This document shows positions 15,632-24,252 of a stretch of DNA of 37,834 bases, in pieces. Source of the stretch: Sinorhizobium shofinae (lineage in GTDB: Bacteria > Pseudomonadota > Alphaproteobacteria > Rhizobiales > Rhizobiaceae); the NCBI GenBank assembly GCA_001704765.1, contig MBFK01000023.1, positions 1 through 37,834 on the forward strand. Reading direction: 5' to 3'. Made by a program: the position numbers and the translations under genes. How positions within the stretch are numbered: position 1 is the first letter of the stretch; each line of letters opens with the position of its first letter. The notes under the pieces were generated by a model that saw only the letters and a list, made by a program, of their open reading frames with translations, made no database searches and was not told the origin of the DNA.

Positions 15632-16735
15632 TCAGTGGCCGAAGAGCCGGTTCGGTCTGCTGGCAGAGAGGATGAAGAGAGGTTCATCGCCCTTGAGGGG
15701 TGCAAGTTCCTGCTGGCACGCCCAAGCCTCCTGGAAGCTCGCGCGCGTCAGCAGCTTCTTGTAGCGCGCCGTCGTCACCATGCATTTCATCAAGGTACTC
15801 TGGAGCCCCTCCATGGCGGCGTGAGTGTAAATCTCGCCATCGAGAGCGAAAAGCTGAGCGGCAAGCGAGGTGGTCTTGTAGACAATGTCGGATTCACTTG
15901 AGAGCTGTTGCGCACTAATGAAATCCTGACGGAGCGGCACGCCTTCGCCGTTGTGCGAAAGTGTGACGCGAATGCCGGGCGCAGGGGCATTGTGCCAGGC
16001 GACGGTGATGGAGAAGGCGAGCGCTGGATTTAAGGAACCGGTCGCAGGTGAAGAGCCGGTAATGTCTGCCGAGGCGAGGGTCTTGTAACGGAGCGCGGCT
16101 GCACGCAACATCGTGGCGAAATGCTCGGCGTTGCCATGTTCCGCATCGACGCTGAAACCCACGGAGGGAAGACCGCGGACGGCGGCCATCGGGCCATTCG
16201 CAAGCTTGGCTTCTGCGTCGAAGTCGAGCGTCAACTTCGGTGAGGGTAGCGGCGCGAACAAGAGAAGCGGTAGTACCGTCAGCACAGCCCAGGGCGAGGA
16301 GAAGGGCGTGGGCTGCCATGCGGGCCGGCGCTTGGAAGGGCGACCCCCGGCAGCCGTCGCCAGGTGCACAGAGGCTGCCGCAGCAGGTTCGTGCAGGCGG
16401 CGGTACTCCGGCACATAGGTTCCCTTCGGGATGCTGATCTGCCATTCCTCGCCGGCCCCTTCGGCTTCGTAGAAACCTTTCAGCAATTTGCGCAATTTGC
16501 CGGCGTGGACGCGCACGAGAGGATCGCTATCGGCATCGAAGGCCTGGCTTCGTCCGAAGACGTCTACGGCGATCGAATAGCCTTTCAGTTGCCCGGCTTC
16601 GCCGACGACCTCCTTCTCGACCACATAGGCGAGGAAGGCGCGCAGCCGTTCGGAGCGCTGAAAGCTCTTGCTGTCGAGAATCCGGCCGAGCGCCGACCGG
16701 ATCGTCTCGTCGCTGGGCCTTTCGGCTGGCGTCAT
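15632..16735 (-). CDS. membrane-anchored winged-helix regulator (adenylate-cyclase-associated N-terminal type)
   Basis: Protein of 367 aa. The N-terminal 105 residues form the winged-helix DNA-binding domain often seen at the start of TPR or adenylate-cyclase-labelled proteins in rhizobia: 'LGRILDSKSFQRSERLRAFL', 'LKGYSIAVDVFGRSQAFD', 'DPLVRVHAGKLRKLLKGFY', 'ISIPKGTYVPEY'. One membrane span follows at about 145-165 (WAVLTVLPLLLFAPLP). The C-terminal 200 residues, probably periplasmic, are not recognised and contain no cyclase motif. The topology resembles CadC/ToxR-type one-component regulators. The start is ATG 16735, directly after an in-frame TTG; GGAG lies just upstream. Confidence 0.8.
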   Translation of the reverse strand: MTPAERPSDETIRSALGRILDSKSFQRSERLRAFLAYVVEKEVVGEAGQLKGYSIAVDVFGRSQAFDADSDPLVRVHAGKLRKLLKGFYEAEGAGEEWQISIPKGTYVPEYRRLHEPAAAASVHLATAAGGRPSKRRPAWQPTPFSSPWAVLTVLPLLLFAPLPSPKLTLDFDAEAKLANGPMAAVRGLPSVGFSVDAEHGNAEHFATMLRAAALRYKTLASADITGSSPATGSLNPALAFSITVAWHNAPAPGIRVTLSHNGEGVPLRQDFISAQQLSSESDIVYKTTSLAAQLFALDGEIYTHAAMEGLQSTLMKCMVTTARYKKLLTRASFQEAWACQQELAPLKGDEPLFILSASRPNRLFGH

Positions 16736-16902
16736 CAATGGCTCCGGAAGAAAAGGCGCTACGCCGTGGGGTCTGAAAAGCGGGCAACTTTAACCTGATT
16801 CGAAATCTAGACCCAAGAATGGTGGTTGTCAGGTTTAGCAACAAGAAATGTCAGCTTTTTCTGAAATGGAGCGCGGCGGAGCCACGTCCACGAAAGCGGG
16901 GG

Positions 16903-16926
16903 TGGCACGGCCGGACGTCCGTGCCA
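16903..16926 (-). terminator. hairpin downstream of the DUF899 gene
   Basis: TGGCACGG and CCGTGCCA form a perfect 8-base stem around an 8-base loop, 31 bases past the stop of the DUF899 gene on the minus strand. No T-run follows, so it is at best a weak or factor-assisted terminator. Confidence 0.35.
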
Positions 16927-16956
16927 GATTGATGTGCCCAATCGGGACAGTGCTGC

Positions 16957-17667
16957 CTAAACGCCGCGGCGATATTCCAGTTTAGGATACCAATCCGCGC
17001 CGCGGCCTTCCGGCGTAGTGTCGAGCAGGTGCCATAGCGGATCGGGGTCGGGCGCGCCGCGCGGGTCCTGGCCGGGATCGGCCATCTCGCCGTTCATCTC
17101 GCCGCTCCAAAAATGCCGGATCGTGCCGTCCCGGCGGGTGAAGACCGTGTAACCGGGGATATCCGCGTCCTCTGCACTGACATAATCGCGGGTAAAGCTC
17201 CCTTCGCTGTCGGAATAGACCTTCAACTGGGTCCAGCCGCGCGCCTTCTTGGTCTCGACCAGCCGCGCGATCGGCGAGCGAGCGACCATCGCCAGAGCGA
17301 CGCGTTGCTCGATGTCCGGCACCTTCCCTTCCCAGGAGGCCATCAGCGATGTGCACATGGGGCAGGGCTTCTCGCGCTGCGGGCCGAACATGTAGCTGTA
17401 GATGATGAGCGTGTCCTTGTCCCCGAACAGATCGGCGAGCGTTACCGGACCGTTCTCCCCCTCGAAAACGTAGGTCCGCGGTACTTCGCCGCCCGGTGGC
17501 AGCTGCCTGCGTTGCGCGGCCACGCGCTCGATGTGGCGGCGGAGTTCGATTTCTTCGGCAAGCAAAGCGTTGCGTGCGCGCCGGTACTCGGCACTCTCAT
17601 TCGGGAAGCGGGCGCGGTTACTTGCGGCGAGTTCAGTTGCGGGGGCGAGTGGGGCCTGCGTCGTCAT
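16957..17667 (-). CDS. DUF899 thioredoxin-fold protein
   Basis: Protein of 236 aa of the DUF899 family, which has a thioredoxin-like fold and no firmly assigned function. Typical sections are 'ALLAEEIELRRHIERVAAQRR', 'LADLFGDKDTLIIYSYMFGP', 'CPMCTSLMASWEGKVPDIEQ', 'ALAMVARSPIARLVETKKARGW', and the C-terminal 'GRGADWYPKLEYRR'. A CPMC pair near residue 100 sits where peroxiredoxin-like proteins keep redox cysteines. The ATG at 17667 is preceded by GGAGGAGAGCGACC. A palindrome about 50 bases further upstream may be an operator. Confidence 0.9.
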   Translation of the reverse strand: MTTQAPLAPATELAASNRARFPNESAEYRRARNALLAEEIELRRHIERVAAQRRQLPPGGEVPRTYVFEGENGPVTLADLFGDKDTLIIYSYMFGPQREKPCPMCTSLMASWEGKVPDIEQRVALAMVARSPIARLVETKKARGWTQLKVYSDSEGSFTRDYVSAEDADIPGYTVFTRRDGTIRHFWSGEMNGEMADPGQDPRGAPDPDPLWHLLDTTPEGRGADWYPKLEYRRGV

Positions 17668-17718
17668 GGTCGCTCTCCTCCTTCATCGTTGCGACAGCTG
17701 TCCAGTTCATCGAATAAC

Positions 17719-17730
17719 GTTGATATCAAC
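17719..17730. promoter_or_regulatory. 12-base palindrome upstream of DUF899 gene
   Basis: GTTGATATCAAC is a perfect palindrome in an AT-rich patch about 50 bases upstream of the DUF899 start and about 140 bases before pdxJ. The position fits an operator for the minus-strand gene. ArsR-type regulators often bind such sites, but no such regulator is in the window. Confidence 0.35.
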
Positions 17731-17869
17731 ATAATGAGGCGCTGTCAAAACGCCTCGACGAAACCGTGCAAAGGCCGATTCCGGTCTTGCAAATTCTGCA
17801 GTAGAACTGCGACGATCGATTTGGTCGCCGACACGCTCTCTCGGAGGGCATCGCTTTGAAAGTTTCGAT

Positions 17870-18622
17870 ATGCCCGCAAAGCTTTCCGTGAATCTGAACG
17901 CTATCGCCATGCTCCGCAATCGGCGCGATCTTCCCTGGCCCTCCGTGACCGGCCTCGGCCGCATCGCGCTTCAAGCTGGTGCGAGCGGACTAACCGTGCA
18001 TCCGCGCCCCGATCAGCGGCACATCAGGTTTCCCGACCTGCAGCCGATCCGCGACCTGATTGACGACGAATTCCCGGCGGCGGAGTTCAACATGGAAGGC
18101 TATCCCAACGAGGAGTTTCTACAGCTCGTTGAACGGCATGAACCGGAGCAGGTGACGCTGGTGCCCGACGATCCAGTACAGGCGACCTCCGACCACGGCT
18201 GGGACTTTCGCGAGAACCAGGCTCTGCTCGGCAACGTCGTCGGGCGCCTTAAGAAGAAAGGCTTCCGCGTATCGCTCTTTGCCGATGGTGACCCGGATCC
18301 GGAAGCGCTGAAGATCGCCAAGGAGACCGGCGCGGATCGCATCGAACTCTATACGGGCCCATATGGCGGCTGTCACGACGACCCGGAGAAGGCAGAGAGG
18401 ATTGCCGGCGAGCTCGGCCGCACGGCCGAAATTGCAATCGATCTCGGCCTCGCGGTCAATGCAGGTCACGACCTGACAGTCGCCAACCTGCCGCTGCTCG
18501 TTAAGCATATCCCGGCGCTCGCCGAGGTCTCGATTGGCCATGGACTGACGGCCGACGCGCTGGAATACGGCATGGCCGAGACGGTGCGCCGCTTCCGCCG
18601 CGCCTGCGGCGAGGCGGTGTAA
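17870..18622 (+). CDS. pdxJ: pyridoxine 5'-phosphate synthase
   Basis: PdxJ condenses 1-deoxyxylulose 5-phosphate with 3-amino-2-oxopropyl phosphate to pyridoxine 5'-phosphate in the DXP-dependent vitamin B6 pathway. It is a TIM-barrel protein of 250 aa. Family signatures are '[15 protein letters not shown]' at the start, '[16 protein letters not shown]' (about 42-57), 'EFNMEGYP', 'VTLVPDD', '[11 protein letters not shown]', '[12 protein letters not shown]', and '[16 protein letters not shown]'. The catalytic His/Glu positions in HPRPDQRHI and NMEG are intact. It appears to be a single-gene unit with about 490 non-coding bases behind it. A PLP-dependent MocR regulator lies about 6 kb away, but no direct link is visible. 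Confidence 0.95.
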   Translation: MPAKLSVNLNAIAMLRNRRDLPWPSVTGLGRIALQAGASGLTVHPRPDQRHIRFPDLQPIRDLIDDEFPAAEFNMEGYPNEEFLQLVERHEPEQVTLVPDDPVQATSDHGWDFRENQALLGNVVGRLKKKGFRVSLFADGDPDPEALKIAKETGADRIELYTGPYGGCHDDPEKAERIAGELGRTAEIAIDLGLAVNAGHDLTVANLPLLVKHIPALAEVSIGHGLTADALEYGMAETVRRFRRACGEAV

Positions 18623-19116
18623 GGCGATCCCACGACATGCACGTGCGATACGTCGCCCACTTGATGGGAGACGGACGGCGGCATTGTTGTTATCGGAGGA
18701 TTGGAGAGCGCAAACGCGGCGTCGTCGACCCGTGCGGCCTGAGAATGCAGGTGAGGCAAATTCTGACACGGCAACCAAAAGCATGTTTACAATTGGCAAG
18801 GTCCGTGTTCTCTTTTCCCCAAGACAAAATTCGATGCATTTGCCCTGGAATTAGCGTTCCGGGGGTGGTTGGTTTTTCAGTAGGAATTCGGCGACGTGTG
18901 ATGTCGGCGAAGCAGGCCAGAATTCGGTTCGCAGCACGAAAAGTGCATCCGGCAAATGGCTATGAATTGGCAACATCTACGAAGGAAAAGCCATTATCAG
19001 GTGTGCCGGGCGACAGGCGCCGGCGGCCCCCGCAACATGCGATGGAGCTCGTTACCGAGTTTTGAATTCGCCAGAATGCGGTTTTTGTTGAACTAGAAAT
19101 ATTGACGGGTGATGAC
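18623..19116 (+). other. long intergenic leader ahead of the MBOAT cassette
   Basis: About 490 bases without a supported gene. A 142-codon frame (18637-19065) crosses it but has no family likeness and no ribosome site. The stretch is more AT-rich than the flanking genes, especially 18760-19000. It probably holds the promoter and a long 5' leader of the acyltransferase operon. No riboswitch or terminator could be recognised by eye. Confidence 0.4.
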
Positions 19117-20682
19117 ATGATCTTCACGGATCCGGTCTTCCTCTTTTTGTTTCTTCCGGCGACCTTGTTCGCGTTTTATCTTGCACTGTTGACGAGGGGC
19201 AGGAACGAGGCGCTTCTCGTCCTGTTCGTCGCGTCGATCATTTTTTACGTCCCCTATGGGTTGTCTTCGGCCGTGCTGCTTGCCGCGGCGCTGCTCGTGA
19301 ACTTCAGCGTGGCGAACGCGCTCCTGAACATGGAGGACAATCATCGTTATCGGCGCACTGTCTACGGAGTAGGGCAGACCTACAACATCGCCTCGCTCTG
19401 CTATTTCAAATACAAGATCGTCACGGTGCTGTTCGGGACAGAAAACGCTACGATGGATTTCGCCGGCATTGCCATACCGGCGGGCATCTCCTTCTACACC
19501 TTCCACCAGGCAGCATTCCTCGCGGACGCCTATGTCCGCGAGAAAAACGTCGTCGAGTTCTTTGCCGGCGCGCGTTCGCTTGCGGGAGGGTTCTGGGCGT
19601 TCTGCCGCTACGGCGCCTTTGTCAGCTTCTTTCCACAGCTGATTATCGGCCCAATAAGCTATCTCCACGAATTCCACCCTCAGGTGAAGTCCAGTAAATT
19701 CGTCGGTTTCAATCCGATGGATATCGCGGTGGGGCTGGCCTTCGTCTCGATCGGCATGTTCAAGAAGGTTGTCATCGCGGACAACCTCGCGCCCACCGCC
19801 GATCTTGTTTTCGGAGCGGCGCAGACGGGCGCGGTGATGGACCCGGCGCATGCCTGGATCGGCGCCTTTTCCTACATGGCGCAACTCTATTTTGATTTTT
19901 CCGGCTATTCCGACATGGCGCTGGGGCTCGCCCGGATGTTCGGTCTGCGCTACCCGCTGAACTTCTTCTCACCACTCAAGGCAACAGGGGTCATCGATTA
20001 CTATCGGCGTTGGCACATGACGCTGACGCGCGTCATTGCCCGTTTCCTGTACACGCCCCTGTCGATCGCTGGAACGCGCTATAGCGCGGAGAAGGGATTG
20101 GCGCCGATCACCGGTCAAATACTCAGCCTCTGGCTGCCGATCCTGATAAACTTCCAGGTTATCAGCCTCTGGCACGGCGCGACCTGGACCTTCGTCGCCT
20201 TCGGCCTGATGCATGGGATCTGGTACGCGGCGGAGGCGGAGATCAGGGCCAGCAACAAATATAAAGCCATGCGCGCGCGCGTATCGCCCGTCATCAGGAT
20301 GTTTGTCGAGCGCGTCATATTCACCCTGCTTCTTTGCCTCACGCTTGTGATGTTCCGGTCTGAAACGATCGGGGCAGCGTTCCACCTTTACGCGCAGATG
20401 TTTGCAGCATCGATCGAAGCGCCGTCGGCCTTCGCGCTGCGCAATCCCTTGGTCATGCTGCTTTTTGCCTTCTCAATCGTCTATCTGCTGCCCAACGGGG
20501 TGGAACTGATGCGGCGCTACCGGCCGGCAATCATGACCTACGAAAATGTGAGCTACGGATTTGTATTTCTGCGCAACATCTGGAAGCCCTCCTGGGCCTG
20601 GGCCGCGTTCGCGGCGGTGTTGACGGTGTCATCGCTGCATTTTGTGTCGCGGCAGCCGCCCTTCCTCTATGAGGGATTTTAA
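19117..20682 (+). CDS. MBOAT-family O-acyltransferase (AlgI-like)
   Basis: Polytopic membrane protein, 521 aa, of the membrane-bound O-acyltransferase family. Such enzymes move an acyl group across or at the membrane onto a glycan (AlgI for alginate, PatA for peptidoglycan, DltB for teichoic acid). It opens with the family-like 'MIFTDPVFLFLFLPATL'. It has 'IPAGISFYTFHQAAFLAD', 'LYFDFSGYSDMALGLARMFG', 'IDYYRRWHMTLTRVIARFLY', and the catalytic region 'LWHGATWTFVAFGLMHGIWY', where H353 and H366 are the conserved histidines. The start is ATG 19117; TTG 19102 is an in-frame alternative. The stop is followed after 3 bases by the SGNH-like gene, then carrier protein and FkbH genes, suggesting that the donor is a carrier-bound acyl group. 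Confidence 0.93.
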   Translation: MIFTDPVFLFLFLPATLFAFYLALLTRGRNEALLVLFVASIIFYVPYGLSSAVLLAAALLVNFSVANALLNMEDNHRYRRTVYGVGQTYNIASLCYFKYKIVTVLFGTENATMDFAGIAIPAGISFYTFHQAAFLADAYVREKNVVEFFAGARSLAGGFWAFCRYGAFVSFFPQLIIGPISYLHEFHPQVKSSKFVGFNPMDIAVGLAFVSIGMFKKVVIADNLAPTADLVFGAAQTGAVMDPAHAWIGAFSYMAQLYFDFSGYSDMALGLARMFGLRYPLNFFSPLKATGVIDYYRRWHMTLTRVIARFLYTPLSIAGTRYSAEKGLAPITGQILSLWLPILINFQVISLWHGATWTFVAFGLMHGIWYAAEAEIRASNKYKAMRARVSPVIRMFVERVIFTLLLCLTLVMFRSETIGAAFHLYAQMFAASIEAPSAFALRNPLVMLLFAFSIVYLLPNGVELMRRYRPAIMTYENVSYGFVFLRNIWKPSWAWAAFAAVLTVSSLHFVSRQPPFLYEGF

Positions 20683-20685
20683 GCC

Positions 20686-21903
20686 ATGAGCAGCAAGCAG
20701 CGCGCCATATTCATGGATGCTCCTTCTCCCCCAAAGGCGGCGCCGTGGTCACGTGTGGTTGGAGGCGCGGCCGGCGGCAGGCTGAGTGGAGGACGCCCGA
20801 ATGGCCGCCGTTGGCGTGCTGCCGCCCCAATCCTGGTCACATTCGGTATCATCTGGCTCGCCTATCTTGCGATCGTCGCAATCGTGATCGCGACCGATCC
20901 TTACGACATCTACCGGTGGGGATCGACGCTTCAGTCGAAGAGAAGTGACATGCCCAGCGATCGACTCCGAGCGATCAACATCGCGGCAAAAAAGGCAAGC
21001 ATCGATACTTTTCTCGTCGGCGGGTCAACGACCGAAATGTATTCTCCCAACGAGATTTCGGCGGCACTCGGCGGCAAGGCTATCGCCTATAATCTAAGTT
21101 ACGGCGGTCCGCGCCCGCTGGATCGCGACATCGTTCTCGACCTTCTTGCGGAGACCTCTCAAGCCAAGCACATCATCATCACCTTCGATTGGATGTATAT
21201 TCTCGGCAGCGAAACGATACGCCGGAATTTTCCTGAGTTTCTTTACGACGAGGAAATCACCGACGACATCAGGATGGTGGATCTTAAAGCGTTGCGCCGT
21301 ACATTGAAGGTCCTGTTGGGCATTGCCAACCATGGGCCGGACAATGGTGAGAACTATGCGCACCTCGTGGCGGAGCAGCGCAACGATTTCCACCAGCCCG
21401 CGCGAATGGCCGAGCTTGATAGGCTGGTTGAGGAGTTCCGACCGGTCATCGATGCCCCGAGCGGCAGGACATGTAGGGATTTCGGAGCGGTTAACGAGCA
21501 ATTGGTGCCGCGCGTGCGCGCCTTCTCACAAAAGGGCGTCAAAATCGACATTCTCATGCCGATCCTATCTTACGTGAAGTACTACCATAACGTCAGCAAC
21601 ATCAGTCCGACGATACTCGACGAGGTGTTGACGTCGCGGAAGTGCCTTGTCGATGCCATTGATGGCCTGCCTAACGTGCGGGTATTCGGATTCGACGACG
21701 ATCCGGCCATCGCCGGAGATCTTGGCAACTTCCGGGATCCGGCGCACATCGACAATCCGGCCCTCCTGAAGCGTACGCTTGCCTCGCTGTCAACGGGCGA
21801 GAAACAGCTTACCGCGGCGAACGTCGACGAATATCTGCGACGTATCCGGAGCGAAGTGAAGAACTATCACGTCAGAAACAGCTATCTCGAACGAACGAGA
21901 TGA
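20686..21903 (+). CDS. membrane-anchored SGNH-like protein, MBOAT partner
   Basis: Protein of 405 aa with an N-terminal Arg-rich cytoplasmic segment, one membrane span (about 47-70) and a large extracytoplasmic domain. The domain begins like an SGNH hydrolase: 'DTFLVGGSTTEMYSPNEI' places a candidate nucleophile Ser114 in a GGS block. Near the C-terminus 'FRDPAHIDNPALL' supplies a D351-x-x-H354 pair, as in block V. This arrangement matches the second-stage transferases that work with MBOAT proteins (AlgJ/AlgX, PatB, DltD-like). It therefore probably finishes transfer of the acyl group to a polysaccharide in the periplasm, though no specific family could be named. It lies 3 bases after the MBOAT stop. 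Confidence 0.8.
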   Translation: MSSKQRAIFMDAPSPPKAAPWSRVVGGAAGGRLSGGRPNGRRWRAAAPILVTFGIIWLAYLAIVAIVIATDPYDIYRWGSTLQSKRSDMPSDRLRAINIAAKKASIDTFLVGGSTTEMYSPNEISAALGGKAIAYNLSYGGPRPLDRDIVLDLLAETSQAKHIIITFDWMYILGSETIRRNFPEFLYDEEITDDIRMVDLKALRRTLKVLLGIANHGPDNGENYAHLVAEQRNDFHQPARMAELDRLVEEFRPVIDAPSGRTCRDFGAVNEQLVPRVRAFSQKGVKIDILMPILSYVKYYHNVSNISPTILDEVLTSRKCLVDAIDGLPNVRVFGFDDDPAIAGDLGNFRDPAHIDNPALLKRTLASLSTGEKQLTAANVDEYLRRIRSEVKNYHVRNSYLERTR

Positions 21904-21976
21904 TCGGGCTGGCGCGACCAAATGCCGGCTCACCCACATGTCGCCTTAAGCTGCGGTCAGATCGAGGGTCGAGCGC

Positions 21977-22222
21977 ATGTCCGATCGTGAATTTTACCTC
22001 TCCCAGGTGGCAGACGTCATCCGCGGCTTGTTCGATGAATATGATGGGCCGATTACCATGGAGACGACGGCGCGCGACGTTCCGCAGTGGGACAGCCTCT
22101 CTCATGTCAGGTTGATGGTGTTGATCGAACAGGAGCTGGGGGTGCGCTTCAGCACCACGGAAGTGCAGGGTTTCAAGAACCTTGGCAGCCTCATTGACGC
22201 GGTCGTCAAGCACAAGAACTGA
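21977..22222 (+). CDS. acyl carrier protein
   Basis: Carrier protein of 81 aa. The phosphopantetheine attachment serine is S40 in 'VPQWDSLSHVRLMV', the DSL motif, in a small acidic four-helix protein. It differs from the fatty-acid AcpP (which reads DSLDTVE), fitting a specialised carrier. The ATG at 21977 follows a GAGGGTCGAG ribosome region. Between MBOAT/SGNH and FkbH genes it most likely carries a glyceryl or similar short acyl thioester. A separate loading or phosphopantetheinyl transferase gene is not in the window. Confidence 0.93.
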   Translation: MSDREFYLSQVADVIRGLFDEYDGPITMETTARDVPQWDSLSHVRLMVLIEQELGVRFSTTEVQGFKNLGSLIDAVVKHKN

Positions 22223-22263
22223 TTCGAGATCAGCCACGCGGCGCCTGGAGCAGGAGCGCATTC

Positions 22264-24150
22264 ATGAGCAGTCTATTTCCGTGGAGAAGACCGCTGGAGG
22301 AGGACTGGGGCGCCCGAGTAAGCGAGATCGAGGCGGCCGTCGTCGACGGCCATATGCCGGACTACGCGACCGCCAGAGCCGTAGCCAACCAGCAGCTTGG
22401 CCCACGCGAACAGCTCCGAGTCGAGCGCCTCGCCAAGCGCATGGGCAAGCTCGAGGCAATCGGCTTCACGCGTGTGGAACTCGGCCTCCTCGGAAGCCGG
22501 ACGCTCAGCTATCTCCGCGATCCTTTGGGCGCCGCGGGTCTGGCACGCGGGCTCGTCGTGTCCGTGCACGAAGCGCCATACGATCGGGTGGCGAGCTTCG
22601 CTTTCTCGGCAAGCAACTGTTTCGAGCGGCGGCTGGATGCCGTGCTCGCCGTTCTGGACGAAGTTTCCTTTCAAGGCTCACGGCCACTGTTGAACCGCGC
22701 CGCGGAAGACGAGGCCGTGCATGAGGCGGAGAGGCTGGTGTCCGCGATCGCAACGGCGGCGCGCTCGAAAACCGGATGCCCGGCGATCATTGCCACGTTG
22801 CCGCCGCCCTACCAACTGGCTTCAGCGGAAACCGCAACACCCGGCTCGAGCGCCCGATTCCGCCTGCGGGTCAATATGATGCTTGCCGATGGGGCGGCCG
22901 AGGGGCGATGGCTGATCTGGGATCAGGCAGCACTTGCAGCGCGGGTAGGGCTCGAGCGTTGGTTCGATCCGATCGCCTATCATTCGGCGAAGGTGCCCTT
23001 CAGTGTTCAACTCTGTCCGCTCGCGGCGGACGGCGTTGCCTCGCTGCTCGCGGCCATGAGCGGCAAGAGCGCGCGTGCGCTCGTGCTCGATCTCGACAAT
23101 ACGCTGTGGGGCGGCGTCATCGGCGACGACGGCATAGCCGGCATCCGGATCGGCCAGAACTCCGCCGAGGGCGAGGCCTTCGTTGCGTTTCAGGATTTCC
23201 TCTTGGGACTGCGGGCGCGCGGGGTGGTCCTTGCCGTCTGTTCAAAAAACACCGATGCCGTTGCACGCGAGCCATTCCGGCGCCATCCAGAAATGGTGTT
23301 GAAGGAAGATCATATCGCCGTATTCCAGGCGAATTGGGACGACAAGGCAACGAATCTCCGCGCCATCGCCGAGGCACTCGGACTAGGGCTGGAGTCGCTT
23401 GCCTTTGTCGATGACAATCCTGCCGAACGCGAGCGCGTGCGGCGGGAGCTACCGCTTGTCTCGACGATAGAGGTGGGCGAAGACCCGTCCTTCTACATCG
23501 AACGGGTCGCCCAATCGGGCCTGTTCGAACATTTGCCGCTGAATTCCGACGACCTTGCGCGGGCAAGTAGCTATGGCGGTCGCGCGGCAGTAGCGGAGAT
23601 CCGCGCGCGGGTCGGAAACTATGAGGACTATCTTAAGTCGCTCGAAATGCAGATGACGATCGCACCCTTCGACGAGGTGGGGCGTCCCCGGATCGTTCAG
23701 CTGATCAACAAGTCCAATCAGTTCAATCTGACGACCCGCCGCTACAACGATGAGGATGTCAGGCGGATGCAGGAGGATCAGGGGCTTTTTGGCTGGCAGG
23801 TCCGGCTCGACGATAGGTTCGCGCAACACGGCATGATCGGGGTGGTAATCGTCCGCAAGGAAGGGACCGAGTGGGAAATCGACACGTGGCTGCAATCGTG
23901 CCGCGTCCTTGAGCGCGGGGTGGAACAAAGCATCATGAACAGCCTGTTCCAGGAGGCATATGCGGCCGGGGTCGAAAGCATTCGCGGGCGCTACATCCCA
24001 ACCGAGCGCAACGGGATGGTATCGGAATTCTATCCGCGCCTTGGCTTCGATGTCGTCGGGAAGAATGGCGACGGCTCGATGGACTTCGCCTGCGCCGTAC
24101 CACGATATGCGCCCCATCCTGTCTTCATGAATATCAGCCTCCTGCGTTAG
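22264..24150 (+). CDS. FkbH-like HAD-IIIC protein (acyl-carrier glyceryl loading)
   Basis: Protein of 628 aa with three parts. The N-terminal 260 residues are like those of modular FkbH proteins. A HAD domain starts at 'LVLDLDNTLWGGVIGDDG' with D276 and D278 as nucleophile and acid, then 'VLAVCSKNT' and 'LAFVDDNPAERE'. The C-terminal part (about 455-628) is GNAT-like ('INKSNQFNLTTRRY', 'WLQSCRVLERGVEQSIMN', 'RYIPTERNGMVSEFYPRLGF'). Characterised FkbH enzymes take the three-carbon unit from 1,3-bisphosphoglycerate, remove phosphate and load glycerate on a carrier protein. That is the likely role here with the adjacent ACP. The start ATG 22264 has AGGAG nearby. It is the last gene of the cassette. 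Confidence 0.92.
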   Translation: MSSLFPWRRPLEEDWGARVSEIEAAVVDGHMPDYATARAVANQQLGPREQLRVERLAKRMGKLEAIGFTRVELGLLGSRTLSYLRDPLGAAGLARGLVVSVHEAPYDRVASFAFSASNCFERRLDAVLAVLDEVSFQGSRPLLNRAAEDEAVHEAERLVSAIATAARSKTGCPAIIATLPPPYQLASAETATPGSSARFRLRVNMMLADGAAEGRWLIWDQAALAARVGLERWFDPIAYHSAKVPFSVQLCPLAADGVASLLAAMSGKSARALVLDLDNTLWGGVIGDDGIAGIRIGQNSAEGEAFVAFQDFLLGLRARGVVLAVCSKNTDAVAREPFRRHPEMVLKEDHIAVFQANWDDKATNLRAIAEALGLGLESLAFVDDNPAERERVRRELPLVSTIEVGEDPSFYIERVAQSGLFEHLPLNSDDLARASSYGGRAAVAEIRARVGNYEDYLKSLEMQMTIAPFDEVGRPRIVQLINKSNQFNLTTRRYNDEDVRRMQEDQGLFGWQVRLDDRFAQHGMIGVVIVRKEGTEWEIDTWLQSCRVLERGVEQSIMNSLFQEAYAAGVESIRGRYIPTERNGMVSEFYPRLGFDVVGKNGDGSMDFACAVPRYAPHPVFMNISLLR

Positions 24151-24252
24151 GTTCGGTTGCCTCTGACCACGATATCAGCGACGCCACGCTACGCTGCTTG
24201 CCCAGCGACCGCATCCATGCAATATCCATACATTCCGAAGAGGGAGGTTTGC

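Noticed and set aside
18637..19065. 142-codon + frame between pdxJ and the MBOAT gene
   Set aside because: No ribosome site, no family likeness, mixed composition; treated as leader or intergenic DNA.
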